A stretch of DNA of 64,000 nucleotides from Rhodoferax sp. (GTDB lineage: Bacteria; Pseudomonadota; Gammaproteobacteria; Burkholderiales; Burkholderiaceae_C): NCBI RefSeq assembly GCF_025354435.1, contig NZ_JANXMU010000077.1, forward strand, positions 62,001 through 126,000, written 5' to 3'. A program made the position numbers and the translations under genes. Within the stretch, counting starts at the first letter, position 1, and each line of letters opens with the position of its first letter. The notes under the pieces were generated by a model that saw only the letters and a program-made list of their open reading frames with translations, did not search any database and was not told the DNA's origin. This document shows, piece by piece, positions 42,641 to 51,876 of this stretch.

Positions 42641-42762
42641 ACACCCCCAGGCTGCAGCGCTTCGCGTCTTTCGCCACCCCCCTCGTATCGGTTTGAAAAA
42701 CCGATACGACACGCAGAGGGCAAAAGCAGCGGCCTGGCGGAGCCAATTCCGCGCTGTTCTGG
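42641..42762 (+). repeat. Dispersed palindromic element family F1 copy 3, with nested hairpin
   Basis: CCCCCAGGCTGCAGCGCTTCGCGTCTTTCGCCACCC...GCAGCGGCCTGGCGGAGCCAATTCCGCGCTGTTCTGG. Confidence 0.72.
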
Positions 42763-42796
42763 AAAGGGCTTTACTGCGCTTGCCCTGGTTTGATTC

Positions 42797-42831
42797 AAAG
42801 CCCCTTGGTGCCTGCACCCTGGGGCTTTTTT
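42797..42831 (+). terminator. Rho-independent terminator downstream of dnaJ
   Basis: AAAGCCCC..GGGGCTTTTTT. Confidence 0.75.
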
Positions 42832-42866
42832 CATAGACGGGCTAAAACCATGCTCGCTATAGTGTT

Positions 42867-42912
42867 GATAGCTACTCACGTATGTAGCACCTACGCCAGA
42901 GGCACTTTTATT
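42867..42912 (+). repeat. Palindromic repeat family F2 copy
   Basis: TGATAGCTACTCACGTATGTAGCACCTACGCCAGAGGCACTTTT. Confidence 0.6.
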
Positions 42913-42992
42913 ATAAAAATAGCACTGCAAACTGATGGGAATTGATGCTATCCGCTTATAGTTGAAGTTTTGCCAACAGCAAGGACATTGCC

Positions 42993-44111
42993 ATGAAAAC
43001 CAAAGCCGCCGTCGCCTGGAAAGCAGGTGCCCCGCTTACCATCGAAACCGTGGACCTGGAAGGCCCCAAGTTCGGCGAAGTGCTGGTCGAAATTAAGGCC
43101 ACCGGCATCTGCCATACCGACTACTACACCCTCAGCGGCGCCGACCCCGAAGGCATCTTCCCCGCCATCCTGGGCCATGAAGGCGCAGGCATCGTGGTGG
43201 ACGTGGGCCCCGGTGTCACCACCTTGCAAAAGGGTGACCACGTCATCCCTCTCTACACCCCCGAATGCCGCCAGTGCAAGTTCTGCCTGAGCCGTAAGAC
43301 GAATCTGTGCCAACTGATCCGTGGCACCCAGGGCAAAGGCCTGATGCCCGATGCCACCAGCCGCTTCAGCCTGGACGGTAAACCCATCTTCCACTACATG
43401 GGCACCAGCACCTTCAGCAACTACACCGTCGCCCCCGAGATATCCCTGGCCAAGATCCGCAAGGATGCTCCGTTTGACAAGGTCTGCTACATCGGCTGCG
43501 GTGTCACCACCGGTATTGGTGCCGTGCTGTTCACCGCCAAGGTCGAAGCCGGTGCAAATGTGGTCGTGTTCGGGTTGGGTGGCATCGGCCTGAACGTGAT
43601 CCAGGGTGCCAAGATGGTTGGTGCCGACAAGATCATCGGTGTCGATCTGAACCCGGCCCGCGAAGCCATGGCCCGCAGCTTCGGTATGACCCACTTCCTG
43701 AACCCGAAGGACATTGAGGCTGCAGGCGGCAATATCGTGGACGCCATCGTCCAGCTGACCGACGGCGGCGCCGACTACAGTTTCGAGTGCATAGGCAACA
43801 CCAAAGTCATGCGCCAGGCGCTGGAATGCACCCACAAAGGCTGGGGCCGCAGCATCATCATCGGCGTGGCTGAAGCGGGGGCAGAGATTTCCACCCGGCC
43901 CTTCCAACTGGTCACTGGCCGCAAATGGGAAGGCTCGGCCTTCGGCGGAGCCCGTGGGCGCACCGATGTGCCGAAGATTGTGGACTGGTACATGGAGGGC
44001 AAGATCAGCATCGACCCGCTGATCACCCACACCATGCCGTTGGAGGACATTAACAAGGGGTTTGAGTTGATGAAGCGCGGGGAATCCATTCGCGGCGTGG
44101 TGCTGTTCTGA
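42993..44111 (+). CDS. frmA: S-(hydroxymethyl)glutathione dehydrogenase / class III alcohol dehydrogenase
   Basis: [31 protein letters not shown], 372 aa, adjacent S-formylglutathione hydrolase. Confidence 0.96.
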   Translation: MKTKAAVAWKAGAPLTIETVDLEGPKFGEVLVEIKATGICHTDYYTLSGADPEGIFPAILGHEGAGIVVDVGPGVTTLQKGDHVIPLYTPECRQCKFCLSRKTNLCQLIRGTQGKGLMPDATSRFSLDGKPIFHYMGTSTFSNYTVAPEISLAKIRKDAPFDKVCYIGCGVTTGIGAVLFTAKVEAGANVVVFGLGGIGLNVIQGAKMVGADKIIGVDLNPAREAMARSFGMTHFLNPKDIEAAGGNIVDAIVQLTDGGADYSFECIGNTKVMRQALECTHKGWGRSIIIGVAEAGAEISTRPFQLVTGRKWEGSAFGGARGRTDVPKIVDWYMEGKISIDPLITHTMPLEDINKGFELMKRGESIRGVVLF

Positions 44112-44980
44112 TGGGCGCGCTCACCACCCTCTCAGAGCACGCATGCTTTGACGGCATCCAGACCTTCTACCAACACGATTCCTCGGAAATCGGCCTGCCC
44201 ATGCGCTTTGCGGTGTACATGCCGCCGAACACGTCCGGTCCGGTGCCCGCCCTGCTCTACCTGGCAGGCCTGACCTGCAACGAAGAGACCTTCATGGCCA
44301 AGGCTGGGGCGCAGCAGTACGCTGCGCAACTAGGCATTGCCTTGATCGCACCCGATACCGGACCGCGCGGTGCCAATGTGCCGGGCGAGGCCGATAGTTG
44401 GGACTTTGGCCTGGCGGCCAGCTTCTACATCGACGCGACCGAAGCACCCTGGTCTACCCACTACCGCATGGAAAGTTACCTCGTCAAAGAGCTGCTGCCT
44501 TTGGTGGTCGAAGAACTCTTGATCGACCCCAACCGTATTGGCATCTTCGGCCATTCGATGGGTGGGCATGGCGCGCTGACGCTGGCGCTGAAACACCCCG
44601 GTCTGTTCAAGTCGGTATCGGCCTTTGCGCCCATCTGCGCCCCCACCCAGTGCGCCTGGGGGCAAAAGGCGTTTACCGGCTACCTGGGTGCCGACAAAAC
44701 GCCCTGGACCGCACACGATGCCGTGTTTTTGATGGCCGCCAAGACCGCTGCACCCTACCCCCAGGGCATCCTGATCGACCAAGGCTTGGCCGACAAGTTT
44801 TTGGCCCCCCAGCTCAACCCGCATATTTTTGAAGCTGCCTGCCAGGCCGTGAGCCAACCACTGCTGCTGCGCCGCCATATCGGCTACGACCATGGTTACT
44901 ACTTCATCGGCAGCTTCATGGCCGACCACATGGCACACCACGCAAACGCTTTACAGGCCGCCATTACAGTCTCGCCCTGA
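44111..44980 (+). CDS. frmB: S-formylglutathione hydrolase
   Basis: GHSMGGHGALTLAL nucleophile elbow; TGATG overlap with frmA. Confidence 0.95.
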   Translation: MGALTTLSEHACFDGIQTFYQHDSSEIGLPMRFAVYMPPNTSGPVPALLYLAGLTCNEETFMAKAGAQQYAAQLGIALIAPDTGPRGANVPGEADSWDFGLAASFYIDATEAPWSTHYRMESYLVKELLPLVVEELLIDPNRIGIFGHSMGGHGALTLALKHPGLFKSVSAFAPICAPTQCAWGQKAFTGYLGADKTPWTAHDAVFLMAAKTAAPYPQGILIDQGLADKFLAPQLNPHIFEAACQAVSQPLLLRRHIGYDHGYYFIGSFMADHMAHHANALQAAITVSP

Positions 44981-45001
44981 CTCCACTTACTCGATGATCT
45001 G

Positions 45002-46648
45002 ATGCCCTTGTACGACAGCGCCCGCACGGGCCGCACCCGCCACCCCACCTGGCTGGTGCTGATATTTAGCCTGTGGATTGCCACGGTTTGCAACATCCCC
45101 CTGTGGCGTGAATGGAGCCGCATGCCCGAGCTGCAGAATCTGCGCGGCTTGGCCGTAGGCGCAGGGTTTGCCGTCACGATTGCTGCGGCCATGGCACTGC
45201 TGTTCAGTCTGCTGAACTGGCGCTGGACGCTCAAACCCGCCATCACGCTATCGCTGTTTGCAGCCGCGTTTGGCGCGCATTTCATGCTGTCGTACGGCGT
45301 GGTGATTGACACCACCATGCTGGTCAATGCGCTGGAAACCGACATGCGCGAAACCCGCGACCTGATGAACCTGCAAATGCTGGTCACGGTGCTCATCATG
45401 GCCGTACTGCCCAGCATCTGGCTGTGGCGGCAGCGCACACCGCGCCGCTCGGCCCTGCGCCAGATCGGCGGCAACCTGCTGACCGCCGTGCTGGCCCTGG
45501 GGATGCTGGTGGGCAGCTTGCTGCTGATTTTTCAAGACTTTTCATCGCTGATGCGCAACCACACCGAGCAGCGCTACCTGATCAACCCACTGAACTCTTT
45601 TTACGCGCTGGGCGATATTGCCGCCAAACCCTTCAAGCGTGACGAGCGCACGACTCTGCCGATTGGCCAGGATGCCCAGTTGACCGCCGCACCCGGCAAG
45701 CCGCCCCTGCTGTTGCTGGTGGTGGGCGAAACTGGGCGTGCAGGCCAGTTCGCATTGAACGGCTATGCCCGCCCCACTACGCCCGAGCTGGCCAAAGAAC
45801 ACATTGCCAGCTACCGCAACGCCTGGTCGTGCGGCACCAACACCGCCGCCTCGGTGCCCTGCATGTTCTCGCACCTGGGTAAGCAAGCCTATGAGGGCCG
45901 CACAGCCAACTATGAGGGCCTGCTGGACGTGCTGCAACGCAGCGGTCTGGGCGTGGTATGGATCGACAACCAGGCCGGCTGCAAAGGCGTGTGCGACCGC
46001 GTACCCAACACCAGCACCACCCAGCTCAAAGACAAAGACCTGTGTGTGGACGGCGAATGCTTTGACGAAATCATGCTGCGCCAGCTTGATGCCCGCATTG
46101 CCGAACTGCCCGCCGAGCGCCGCGCCAAAGGGGTGGTCGTGCTGCTGCACCAGATGGGTGGCCACGGCCCCGCCTACTACAAGCGCACCCCGGCTGCCTT
46201 CAAGAAGTTTTTGCCTGAATGCACCAGCAACAACCTGCAAGACTGCAGCCAGTCCCTGCTGATCAACGCCTACGACAACACTATCGTCTACACCGACCAC
46301 GTGCTGGCCAGCGCCATCGCATGGCTGAAAAGCAAAGAAGCCACCAGCACCCCGGCCATGGTCTACGTGGCCGACCACGGCGAGTCGCTGGGTGAAAACA
46401 ACATCTACCTGCACGGCCTGCCCTACGACATCGCACCCGATGTGCAAAAGCGCGTGCCCTGGATTACCTGGCTGTCCCCCGCTTTCGAGCAGCGCAGCCA
46501 TGTGGCCACCGGGTGCCTGCAAAAGCAGCAAGACGTGCGCATCAGCCACGACAACTACTTCCATTCGGTGCTGGGCCTGCTGGGTGTAAAAACCAGCGTG
46601 TACCAGCCCGCGCTAGATATCTTTCAACCTTGCGTAGGGGTCAAGTAA
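45002..46648 (+). CDS. Phosphoethanolamine--lipid A transferase family protein (EptA/MCR superfamily)
   Basis: N-terminal TM domain, sulfatase-like domain with VVGETGRAGQFALNGYARPTTP, CMFSHLGKQ, YVADHGESLGENNIYLHG. Confidence 0.92.
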   Translation: MPLYDSARTGRTRHPTWLVLIFSLWIATVCNIPLWREWSRMPELQNLRGLAVGAGFAVTIAAAMALLFSLLNWRWTLKPAITLSLFAAAFGAHFMLSYGVVIDTTMLVNALETDMRETRDLMNLQMLVTVLIMAVLPSIWLWRQRTPRRSALRQIGGNLLTAVLALGMLVGSLLLIFQDFSSLMRNHTEQRYLINPLNSFYALGDIAAKPFKRDERTTLPIGQDAQLTAAPGKPPLLLLVVGETGRAGQFALNGYARPTTPELAKEHIASYRNAWSCGTNTAASVPCMFSHLGKQAYEGRTANYEGLLDVLQRSGLGVVWIDNQAGCKGVCDRVPNTSTTQLKDKDLCVDGECFDEIMLRQLDARIAELPAERRAKGVVVLLHQMGGHGPAYYKRTPAAFKKFLPECTSNNLQDCSQSLLINAYDNTIVYTDHVLASAIAWLKSKEATSTPAMVYVADHGESLGENNIYLHGLPYDIAPDVQKRVPWITWLSPAFEQRSHVATGCLQKQQDVRISHDNYFHSVLGLLGVKTSVYQPALDIFQPCVGVK

Positions 46649-46661
46649 TTAATGTGAAACA

Positions 46662-46704
46662 ACTTTCATGGCTTGGGGTGCATTGCACCCAAGTCCATGA
46701 AAGT
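46662..46704. repeat. Palindromic hairpin repeat, family F3 copy 2
   Basis: ACTTTCATGGCTTGGGGTGCATTGCACCCAAGTCCATGAAAGT. Confidence 0.65.
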
Positions 46705-47438
46705 CAGGCCAAACCGCCATTGGCCCGCAGCACCTGGCCATTGACCCAGCCAGCCTGAGGCCCCACCAGGAAAGACACCACCTGGGCGATGTCCTCGGGC
46801 TGGCCCAACCGCTCCAGCGGCGGCATTTTGGCAAAGGTGGCGATCTGCTCCGGAGTTTTGCCGTTCAAAAACAGTCCGGTAGCTACCGGGCCGGGGGCCA
46901 CCACGTTCACCGTGATGTTGCGGCCGCGCAGCTCTTTGGCAAACACCTGGGTCAGCGCCTCCACCGCCGCCTTGCTGGCGTTGTAAATCGCGTAGCCGGG
47001 CAGCTTGAGCACCAGCGCGGTGCTGGAGAAGTTGACGATGCGCCCGCCATCGTTCAGGCGCTGGGCGGCTTCGCGCAAGGTATTGAAAGTGCCCCGGGTG
47101 TTGGTGTTGAAGGTCTGGTCGAACAGCGCGTCGCTGGTGTCGGCCAGCGGCGCGGGCTTCAAGATACCCGCGTTGTTGACCAGCACGTCCACCCGGCCCA
47201 GAGCCGATTCCACCGCCTCGAACATCGCGCGCACCTGCGCCGCATCCGCTACATCGGCCTGCACCGCCATGGCTTGGTGGCCCTGGTCATGGAGCACAGC
47301 CACCAGCGCGTCGGCCTCGGCCTGGCTGTGGGCGTAGTTGATGGCGACTGCAAAACCGTCTGAGGCCAGCTGCTGGGCAATGGCTGCGCCGATACCGCGC
47401 GATGCGCCGGTGACGAGGGCAATTTTGGGGGGTGTCAT
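46704..47438 (-). CDS. SDR family oxidoreductase
   Basis: TGASRGIGAAIA cofactor motif; YAIYNASKAAVEALT. Confidence 0.93.
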   Translation of the reverse strand: MTPPKIALVTGASRGIGAAIAQQLASDGFAVAINYAHSQAEADALVAVLHDQGHQAMAVQADVADAAQVRAMFEAVESALGRVDVLVNNAGILKPAPLADTSDALFDQTFNTNTRGTFNTLREAAQRLNDGGRIVNFSSTALVLKLPGYAIYNASKAAVEALTQVFAKELRGRNITVNVVAPGPVATGLFLNGKTPEQIATFAKMPPLERLGQPEDIAQVVSFLVGPQAGWVNGQVLRANGGLA

Positions 47439-47543
47439 GGTTGATTCCTTGGGGTTGGGTAGGGGATAGCTGGATCATGCCCAGATCACCTACAAAGATA
47501 ATCACCCTAAAATCGCCATTACTATTCGATATAAGCCAACAAT

Positions 47544-48437
47544 ATGGACCGGTTTGAAGAAATGAAGGTGTTTGTGCGCATCGTCGAGCGGCGCAGCTTT
47601 ACCCAGGCGGCCGACGATCTGCAACTGCCCCGCGCCACCGTCACCAACGCCATCCAGCGGCTGGAAACCCGGCTGGGCACCCGCCTGCTGGAGCGCACCA
47701 CCCGCCAGGTCAGCCCCACGCTGGACGGCGATGGCTACTACCAGCGCTGCCTGCGCCTGCTGGCCGACATGGAGGAGGCCGAGGACGCATTTCGCAACAC
47801 GGCACCCAAGGGCTTGCTGCGGGTGAACCTGCAAGGCACGCTGGCGCGCAGGTTTGTGTTGCCCGCCCTGCCCGTTTTTTTGGCGCGCTACCCCGGGCTG
47901 GAGCTGCACATCGGCGAAGGCGACCGGCTGGTGGACCTGGTGCGCGAGGGCGTAGATTGCGTGCTACGCGCGGGCACGCTACAAGACTCGTCCATGGTGG
48001 CGCGCAGGGTGGCGAACCTGCCGCAGGTCACCTGCGCCAGCCCGGCCTACCTGGTCCAGTTCGGCATGCCCGCCGATCTGGCGGCGCTGGCTACGCACCG
48101 GGCGGTGAACTACCTGTCCAGCGCCACCGGGCGGGCGCTGCCGCTGGAATTCATGCTGAACGGCACACTCCAGACGCTGGAGCTGCCGGGCACGGTATCG
48201 GTCACCGGGGCGGATGTGTATGCTGCTTCGGCCCTCGCCGGGCTGGGCCTAGTGCAGGTGCCGCGCTACCGGGTTCAGGCCCGGCTGGACGATGGCAGCC
48301 TGCAGGAGGTACTGGCTCACCTGCCGCCGCCCGCCCTGCCGGTCAGCGTGTTGTATCCGCAGAGCCGGCAGCTATCAGCCCGGGTGCGGCTGTTTGCCGA
48401 CTGGCTTCAGGCGCTTTTTGTCTCGTCAAACCCATAA
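47544..48437 (+). CDS. LysR family transcriptional regulator
   Basis: MDRFEEMKVFVRIVERRSFTQAADDLQLPRATVTNAIQRLETRLGTRLLERTTR HTH; divergent from the SDR gene. Confidence 0.95.
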   Translation: MDRFEEMKVFVRIVERRSFTQAADDLQLPRATVTNAIQRLETRLGTRLLERTTRQVSPTLDGDGYYQRCLRLLADMEEAEDAFRNTAPKGLLRVNLQGTLARRFVLPALPVFLARYPGLELHIGEGDRLVDLVREGVDCVLRAGTLQDSSMVARRVANLPQVTCASPAYLVQFGMPADLAALATHRAVNYLSSATGRALPLEFMLNGTLQTLELPGTVSVTGADVYAASALAGLGLVQVPRYRVQARLDDGSLQEVLAHLPPPALPVSVLYPQSRQLSARVRLFADWLQALFVSSNP

Positions 48438-49402
48438 CGTGTATGCGCCAGGGCCATCACCTCGCGCGGCGGCGTGGCCTTGAGACGGTGGTCGCTCCAC
48501 ACCTGGCGCCAGCGCCGCGCACCCGGCAGTCCGTGGCGCAGACCCAGCATGTGGCGGGCAATGCTGTACCAGCCCGTGCCCTGCTCCACCGCCATGCGTT
48601 CCATGTACACCACCATCTGCTCCTCAATGCTTTCGCGCGTGGCCTCCACCGGTGCCGCGCCGAAAAACGCCGCATCCCAACCGGCCAGAAACCAGGGGTT
48701 GTGGTAGGCCTCGCGCCCGACCATCACGCCATCCAATTGGGTGAGCTGCTCGGCAATCTGCTCTTCGGTGGTGAAGCCGCCATTGATGGAGAAAGTGAGT
48801 GCCGGGAAGTCCTGTTTCAGGCGGTGCACCAGCTCGTAGCGCAAGGGCGGGATTTCGCGGTTCTCTTTGGGCGACAGGCCTTTAAGCCAGGCATTGCGGG
48901 CGTGCACGATGAACGTGGTACAGCCGCCTTCAGCCACGGTACCCACAAAGTCGCGTACAAAATCATAGCTCTCGGTCTTGTCCACACCAATGCGGTGCTT
49001 CACCGTCACCGGAATGTCCACCGCGTCGCGCATGGCCCGCACGCAGTCGGCCACCAGCTGCGGCTCGGCCATCAGACAGGCCCCGAACGCGCCACGCTGC
49101 ACCCGCTCGCTGGGGCAGCCGCAGTTGATGTTGATCTCGTCGTAGCCCCATTCTTCGCCTAGCTGGGCGCAGCGGGCCAAATCCGCCGGTTCGCTGCCAC
49201 CCAGTTGCAGGGCCACAGGGTGCTCTTCGGCATTGAAACGCAGGTGCCGCGGGACGTCGCCATGCAGCAACGCGCCCGTGGTCACCATCTCGGTGTAGAG
49301 CAAAGTGTGGCGCGACAGCAAGCGGTGCAGGTAGCGACAGTGGGCATCGGTCCAGTCCATCATGGGCGCAACGCTGACACGGTGGGAAGGCAAAGTCATC
49401 AT
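48407..49402 (-). CDS. dusA: tRNA-dihydrouridine(20/20a) synthase DusA
   Basis: VSVAPMMDWTDAHCRYLHRLLSRHTLLYTEMVTTGAL; NINCGCPSERVQ. Confidence 0.94.
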   Translation of the reverse strand: MMTLPSHRVSVAPMMDWTDAHCRYLHRLLSRHTLLYTEMVTTGALLHGDVPRHLRFNAEEHPVALQLGGSEPADLARCAQLGEEWGYDEININCGCPSERVQRGAFGACLMAEPQLVADCVRAMRDAVDIPVTVKHRIGVDKTESYDFVRDFVGTVAEGGCTTFIVHARNAWLKGLSPKENREIPPLRYELVHRLKQDFPALTFSINGGFTTEEQIAEQLTQLDGVMVGREAYHNPWFLAGWDAAFFGAAPVEATRESIEEQMVVYMERMAVEQGTGWYSIARHMLGLRHGLPGARRWRQVWSDHRLKATPPREVMALAHTRYGFDETKSA

Positions 49403-50148
49403 GGCTTGAAATGTCCGTTCAGCTGGTAGCGCGCCCCAGGATGCACCTGGCGCGCCAGGGTGATGGGCACGTCGGCGTTGGCGGTTTTGCGCACCACCAC
49501 CAGGCAGGGGGCGCTGGGTGGGATGCCCAGCAGTGCAGCCTCTTGCGCGGTGGGCAGGCTGGCCTCGACCGAGTACTGCGCTTCCCACAGCGGGGCTACG
49601 GTGCGCAGATAGTAGGTAGGCGAGAGCTGGGTAAAGTCGTTCTGCAGGTAGTCGGGCGCGCAGGCGGGGTTCACAAAACGGTCTTCGCACTGCATGGGCT
49701 CGTCATTTTCAAAATGCACCAGCAGCGTGTGGAAGACGCGTGTGCCGGGGGCCAGTCGAAACTGCTGGGCAATGGCCTCGGGGCAGGCTTCTTCTTGCGC
49801 CAGATGCACCACGGCGTGGTGGCGGTGGCCGCGCGCGGCAATTTCCTGCTGCAGGTCGTGGATGGTCAGGTTCGACGATACCGAGCCCAGGTGCGCGGCG
49901 AAGGTACCCACGCCTTGCAAGCGGGTAACCAAGCCTTCCGATTGCAGCTCGCGCAGGGCGCGACTGACAGTCATACGGCTGACCTGGAACTGCGCCACCA
50001 GTTCGGGCTCGGACGGCATCAGGCTGCCCGGCGGCCAGCGGCCTTGCGACAACTCTTTTTTTAAATGCGCCTTGACCCGGGCGAACGGTGCCTGGTTGGC
50101 GGGTTCCGTGGATGCCAGCGGCGATTGTCGTAAAAAAACCATACGCAA
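49399..50148 (-). CDS. hutC: GntR-family histidine utilization repressor
   Basis: wHTH SEPELVAQFQVSRMTVSRALRELQSEGLVTRLQGVGTF; divergent from hutH. Confidence 0.92.
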   Translation of the reverse strand: MRMVFLRQSPLASTEPANQAPFARVKAHLKKELSQGRWPPGSLMPSEPELVAQFQVSRMTVSRALRELQSEGLVTRLQGVGTFAAHLGSVSSNLTIHDLQQEIAARGHRHHAVVHLAQEEACPEAIAQQFRLAPGTRVFHTLLVHFENDEPMQCEDRFVNPACAPDYLQNDFTQLSPTYYLRTVAPLWEAQYSVEASLPTAQEAALLGIPPSAPCLVVVRKTANADVPITLARQVHPGARYQLNGHFKP

Positions 50149-50224
50149 ATTGTAGTTGTATGTAGTTGACTAGTCATGTCTACTCAATTACAGTCAGCCA
50201 CCATTTGACGAAAGCGAGATTCCC

Positions 50225-51763
50225 ATGCTGATCACCCCCGGCCTCCTCACCCTAGAGCAACTCCAACGTATCCATGCCAGCGTCACACTGCTAGAGCTGG
50301 ACCCGACTTACCGCGACGGCATCCGTGCCAGCGCGGCCCTGGTGCAGGCCGCCGCCGATGGCGATGCCCCTGTGTACGGGGTTAACACCGGCTTTGGCAA
50401 ACTGGCCAACCAGCGCATCAGCAAGGCGCAACTGGCCACGCTGCAACTCAACCTGATCCGCTCGCACAGCGTAGGTGTGGGCGAGCCACTGGCCGCGCCC
50501 ATCGTGCGGCTGATGCTGGCCACCAAGGCCGCTAGCCTGGCGCGCGGCCATTCCGGCGTGCGCGAGGTAGTGGTGGACACCCTGCTGGCGGTGCACAACG
50601 CCGGGCTGGTGCCGCATGTACCGTCTCAGGGTTCGGTGGGCGCATCGGGCGACTTGGCCCCGCTGGCACACATGACGCTGGCACTGCTAGGTGAAGGCGA
50701 AATGTGGGTCGATGGCCAGCGCATGGCCGCGGCAGATGCCTTGGCACGGGCTGGTATCGCACCGCTCACGCTCGGCCCCAAGGAAGGCCTAGCGCTGATC
50801 AACGGCACCCAGACCTCGGCGGCATTGGCGCTGCACGGCCTGTTCATCTTTGAGCCGGTGCTGGAAGCGGCCTTGCTGGTCGGAGCCCTATCGGTAGAGG
50901 CCGCACGCGGTAGCGACGGCCCGTTCGACCCGCGTATCCACGCGCTGCGCGGCCAGCCCGGCCAGATCGACGTGGCTCGCTATTACCGTGCGCTGCTGGC
51001 GGGTAGCGCCATCCGCGAATCCCACGCCACCGGCGACGACCGGGTGCAAGACCCCTATTCGCTGCGCTGCCAGCCTCAAGTGGTGGGTGCCTGCCTGGAC
51101 CAATTGCGCCACGCCAGCCGCATCTTGCTGATCGAAGCCAACGCGGTGACCGACAACCCACTGGTGTTTGCCAAAGACGGCGTGATGGTGTCGGGCGGCA
51201 ACTTCCACGCCGAACCCGTCGCCCTGGCCGCCGACGGCATGGCTCTGGCGATTGCCGAAGTGGGCGCGATTGCCGAGCGCCGCATCGCCATGCTGATCGA
51301 CAGCAGCGTCTCGCGCCTGCCGCCGTTTTTGACGGCCGATGCCGGGCTGCACAGCGGCTTCATGATCATGCACGTCACCGCTGCCTCGCTGGCCTCGGAA
51401 AACAAGTCCCTGGCCCACCCCGCCAGCGTGGACAGCCTGCCCACCAGCGCCAACCAGGAAGACCATGTGTCTATGGCCACCTTCGCCGCGCGCCGCCTGC
51501 AGGCTATGGTGAGCAACACGGCGCACATTCTGGCGATCGAATGGCTGGCCGCAGCCCAGGGTATCGACTTCTTGCGCCCCTTGACCAGCTCTGCCCCGCT
51601 GGAGCTGCTGCACGCCGCGCTGCGCGCCGACATCCCCCGCATGGACCACGACCGCTACTTCGGGCCCGATATTGCCCACGCCACCGAGATGGTGCGCAGC
51701 GGGGCTATCAGCAGCATCTTCCGCACCCTGCCCGGCCTGCCCGCGCTGTGGACGGCAATTTAA
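50225..51763 (+). CDS. hutH: Histidine ammonia-lyase
   Basis: MIO motif GSVGASGDLAPLAHM; 512 aa. Confidence 0.97.
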   Translation: MLITPGLLTLEQLQRIHASVTLLELDPTYRDGIRASAALVQAAADGDAPVYGVNTGFGKLANQRISKAQLATLQLNLIRSHSVGVGEPLAAPIVRLMLATKAASLARGHSGVREVVVDTLLAVHNAGLVPHVPSQGSVGASGDLAPLAHMTLALLGEGEMWVDGQRMAAADALARAGIAPLTLGPKEGLALINGTQTSAALALHGLFIFEPVLEAALLVGALSVEAARGSDGPFDPRIHALRGQPGQIDVARYYRALLAGSAIRESHATGDDRVQDPYSLRCQPQVVGACLDQLRHASRILLIEANAVTDNPLVFAKDGVMVSGGNFHAEPVALAADGMALAIAEVGAIAERRIAMLIDSSVSRLPPFLTADAGLHSGFMIMHVTAASLASENKSLAHPASVDSLPTSANQEDHVSMATFAARRLQAMVSNTAHILAIEWLAAAQGIDFLRPLTSSAPLELLHAALRADIPRMDHDRYFGPDIAHATEMVRSGAISSIFRTLPGLPALWTAI

Positions 51764-51770
51764 GGTAACG

Positions 51771-51805
51771 CGCTGAACAAGTCCCTCGCGGGGACTTGTT
51801 CAGCG
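51771..51805. terminator. 15-bp perfect inverted repeat downstream of hutH
   Basis: CGCTGAACAAGTCCC-TCGCG-GGGACTTGTTCAGCG. Confidence 0.5.
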
Positions 51806-51876
51806 TCGCCGTCAGCCACCGGCTGCCAAGGCGCGGGTAACATGTCGGAACCCAAAGATGGAGGAGCATCCGCACC

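Noticed and set aside
46704-48437. Divergent SDR/LysR pair as a novel regulatory system
   Set aside because: Common arrangement in proteobacteria; no unusual feature beyond the neighbouring F3 hairpin.
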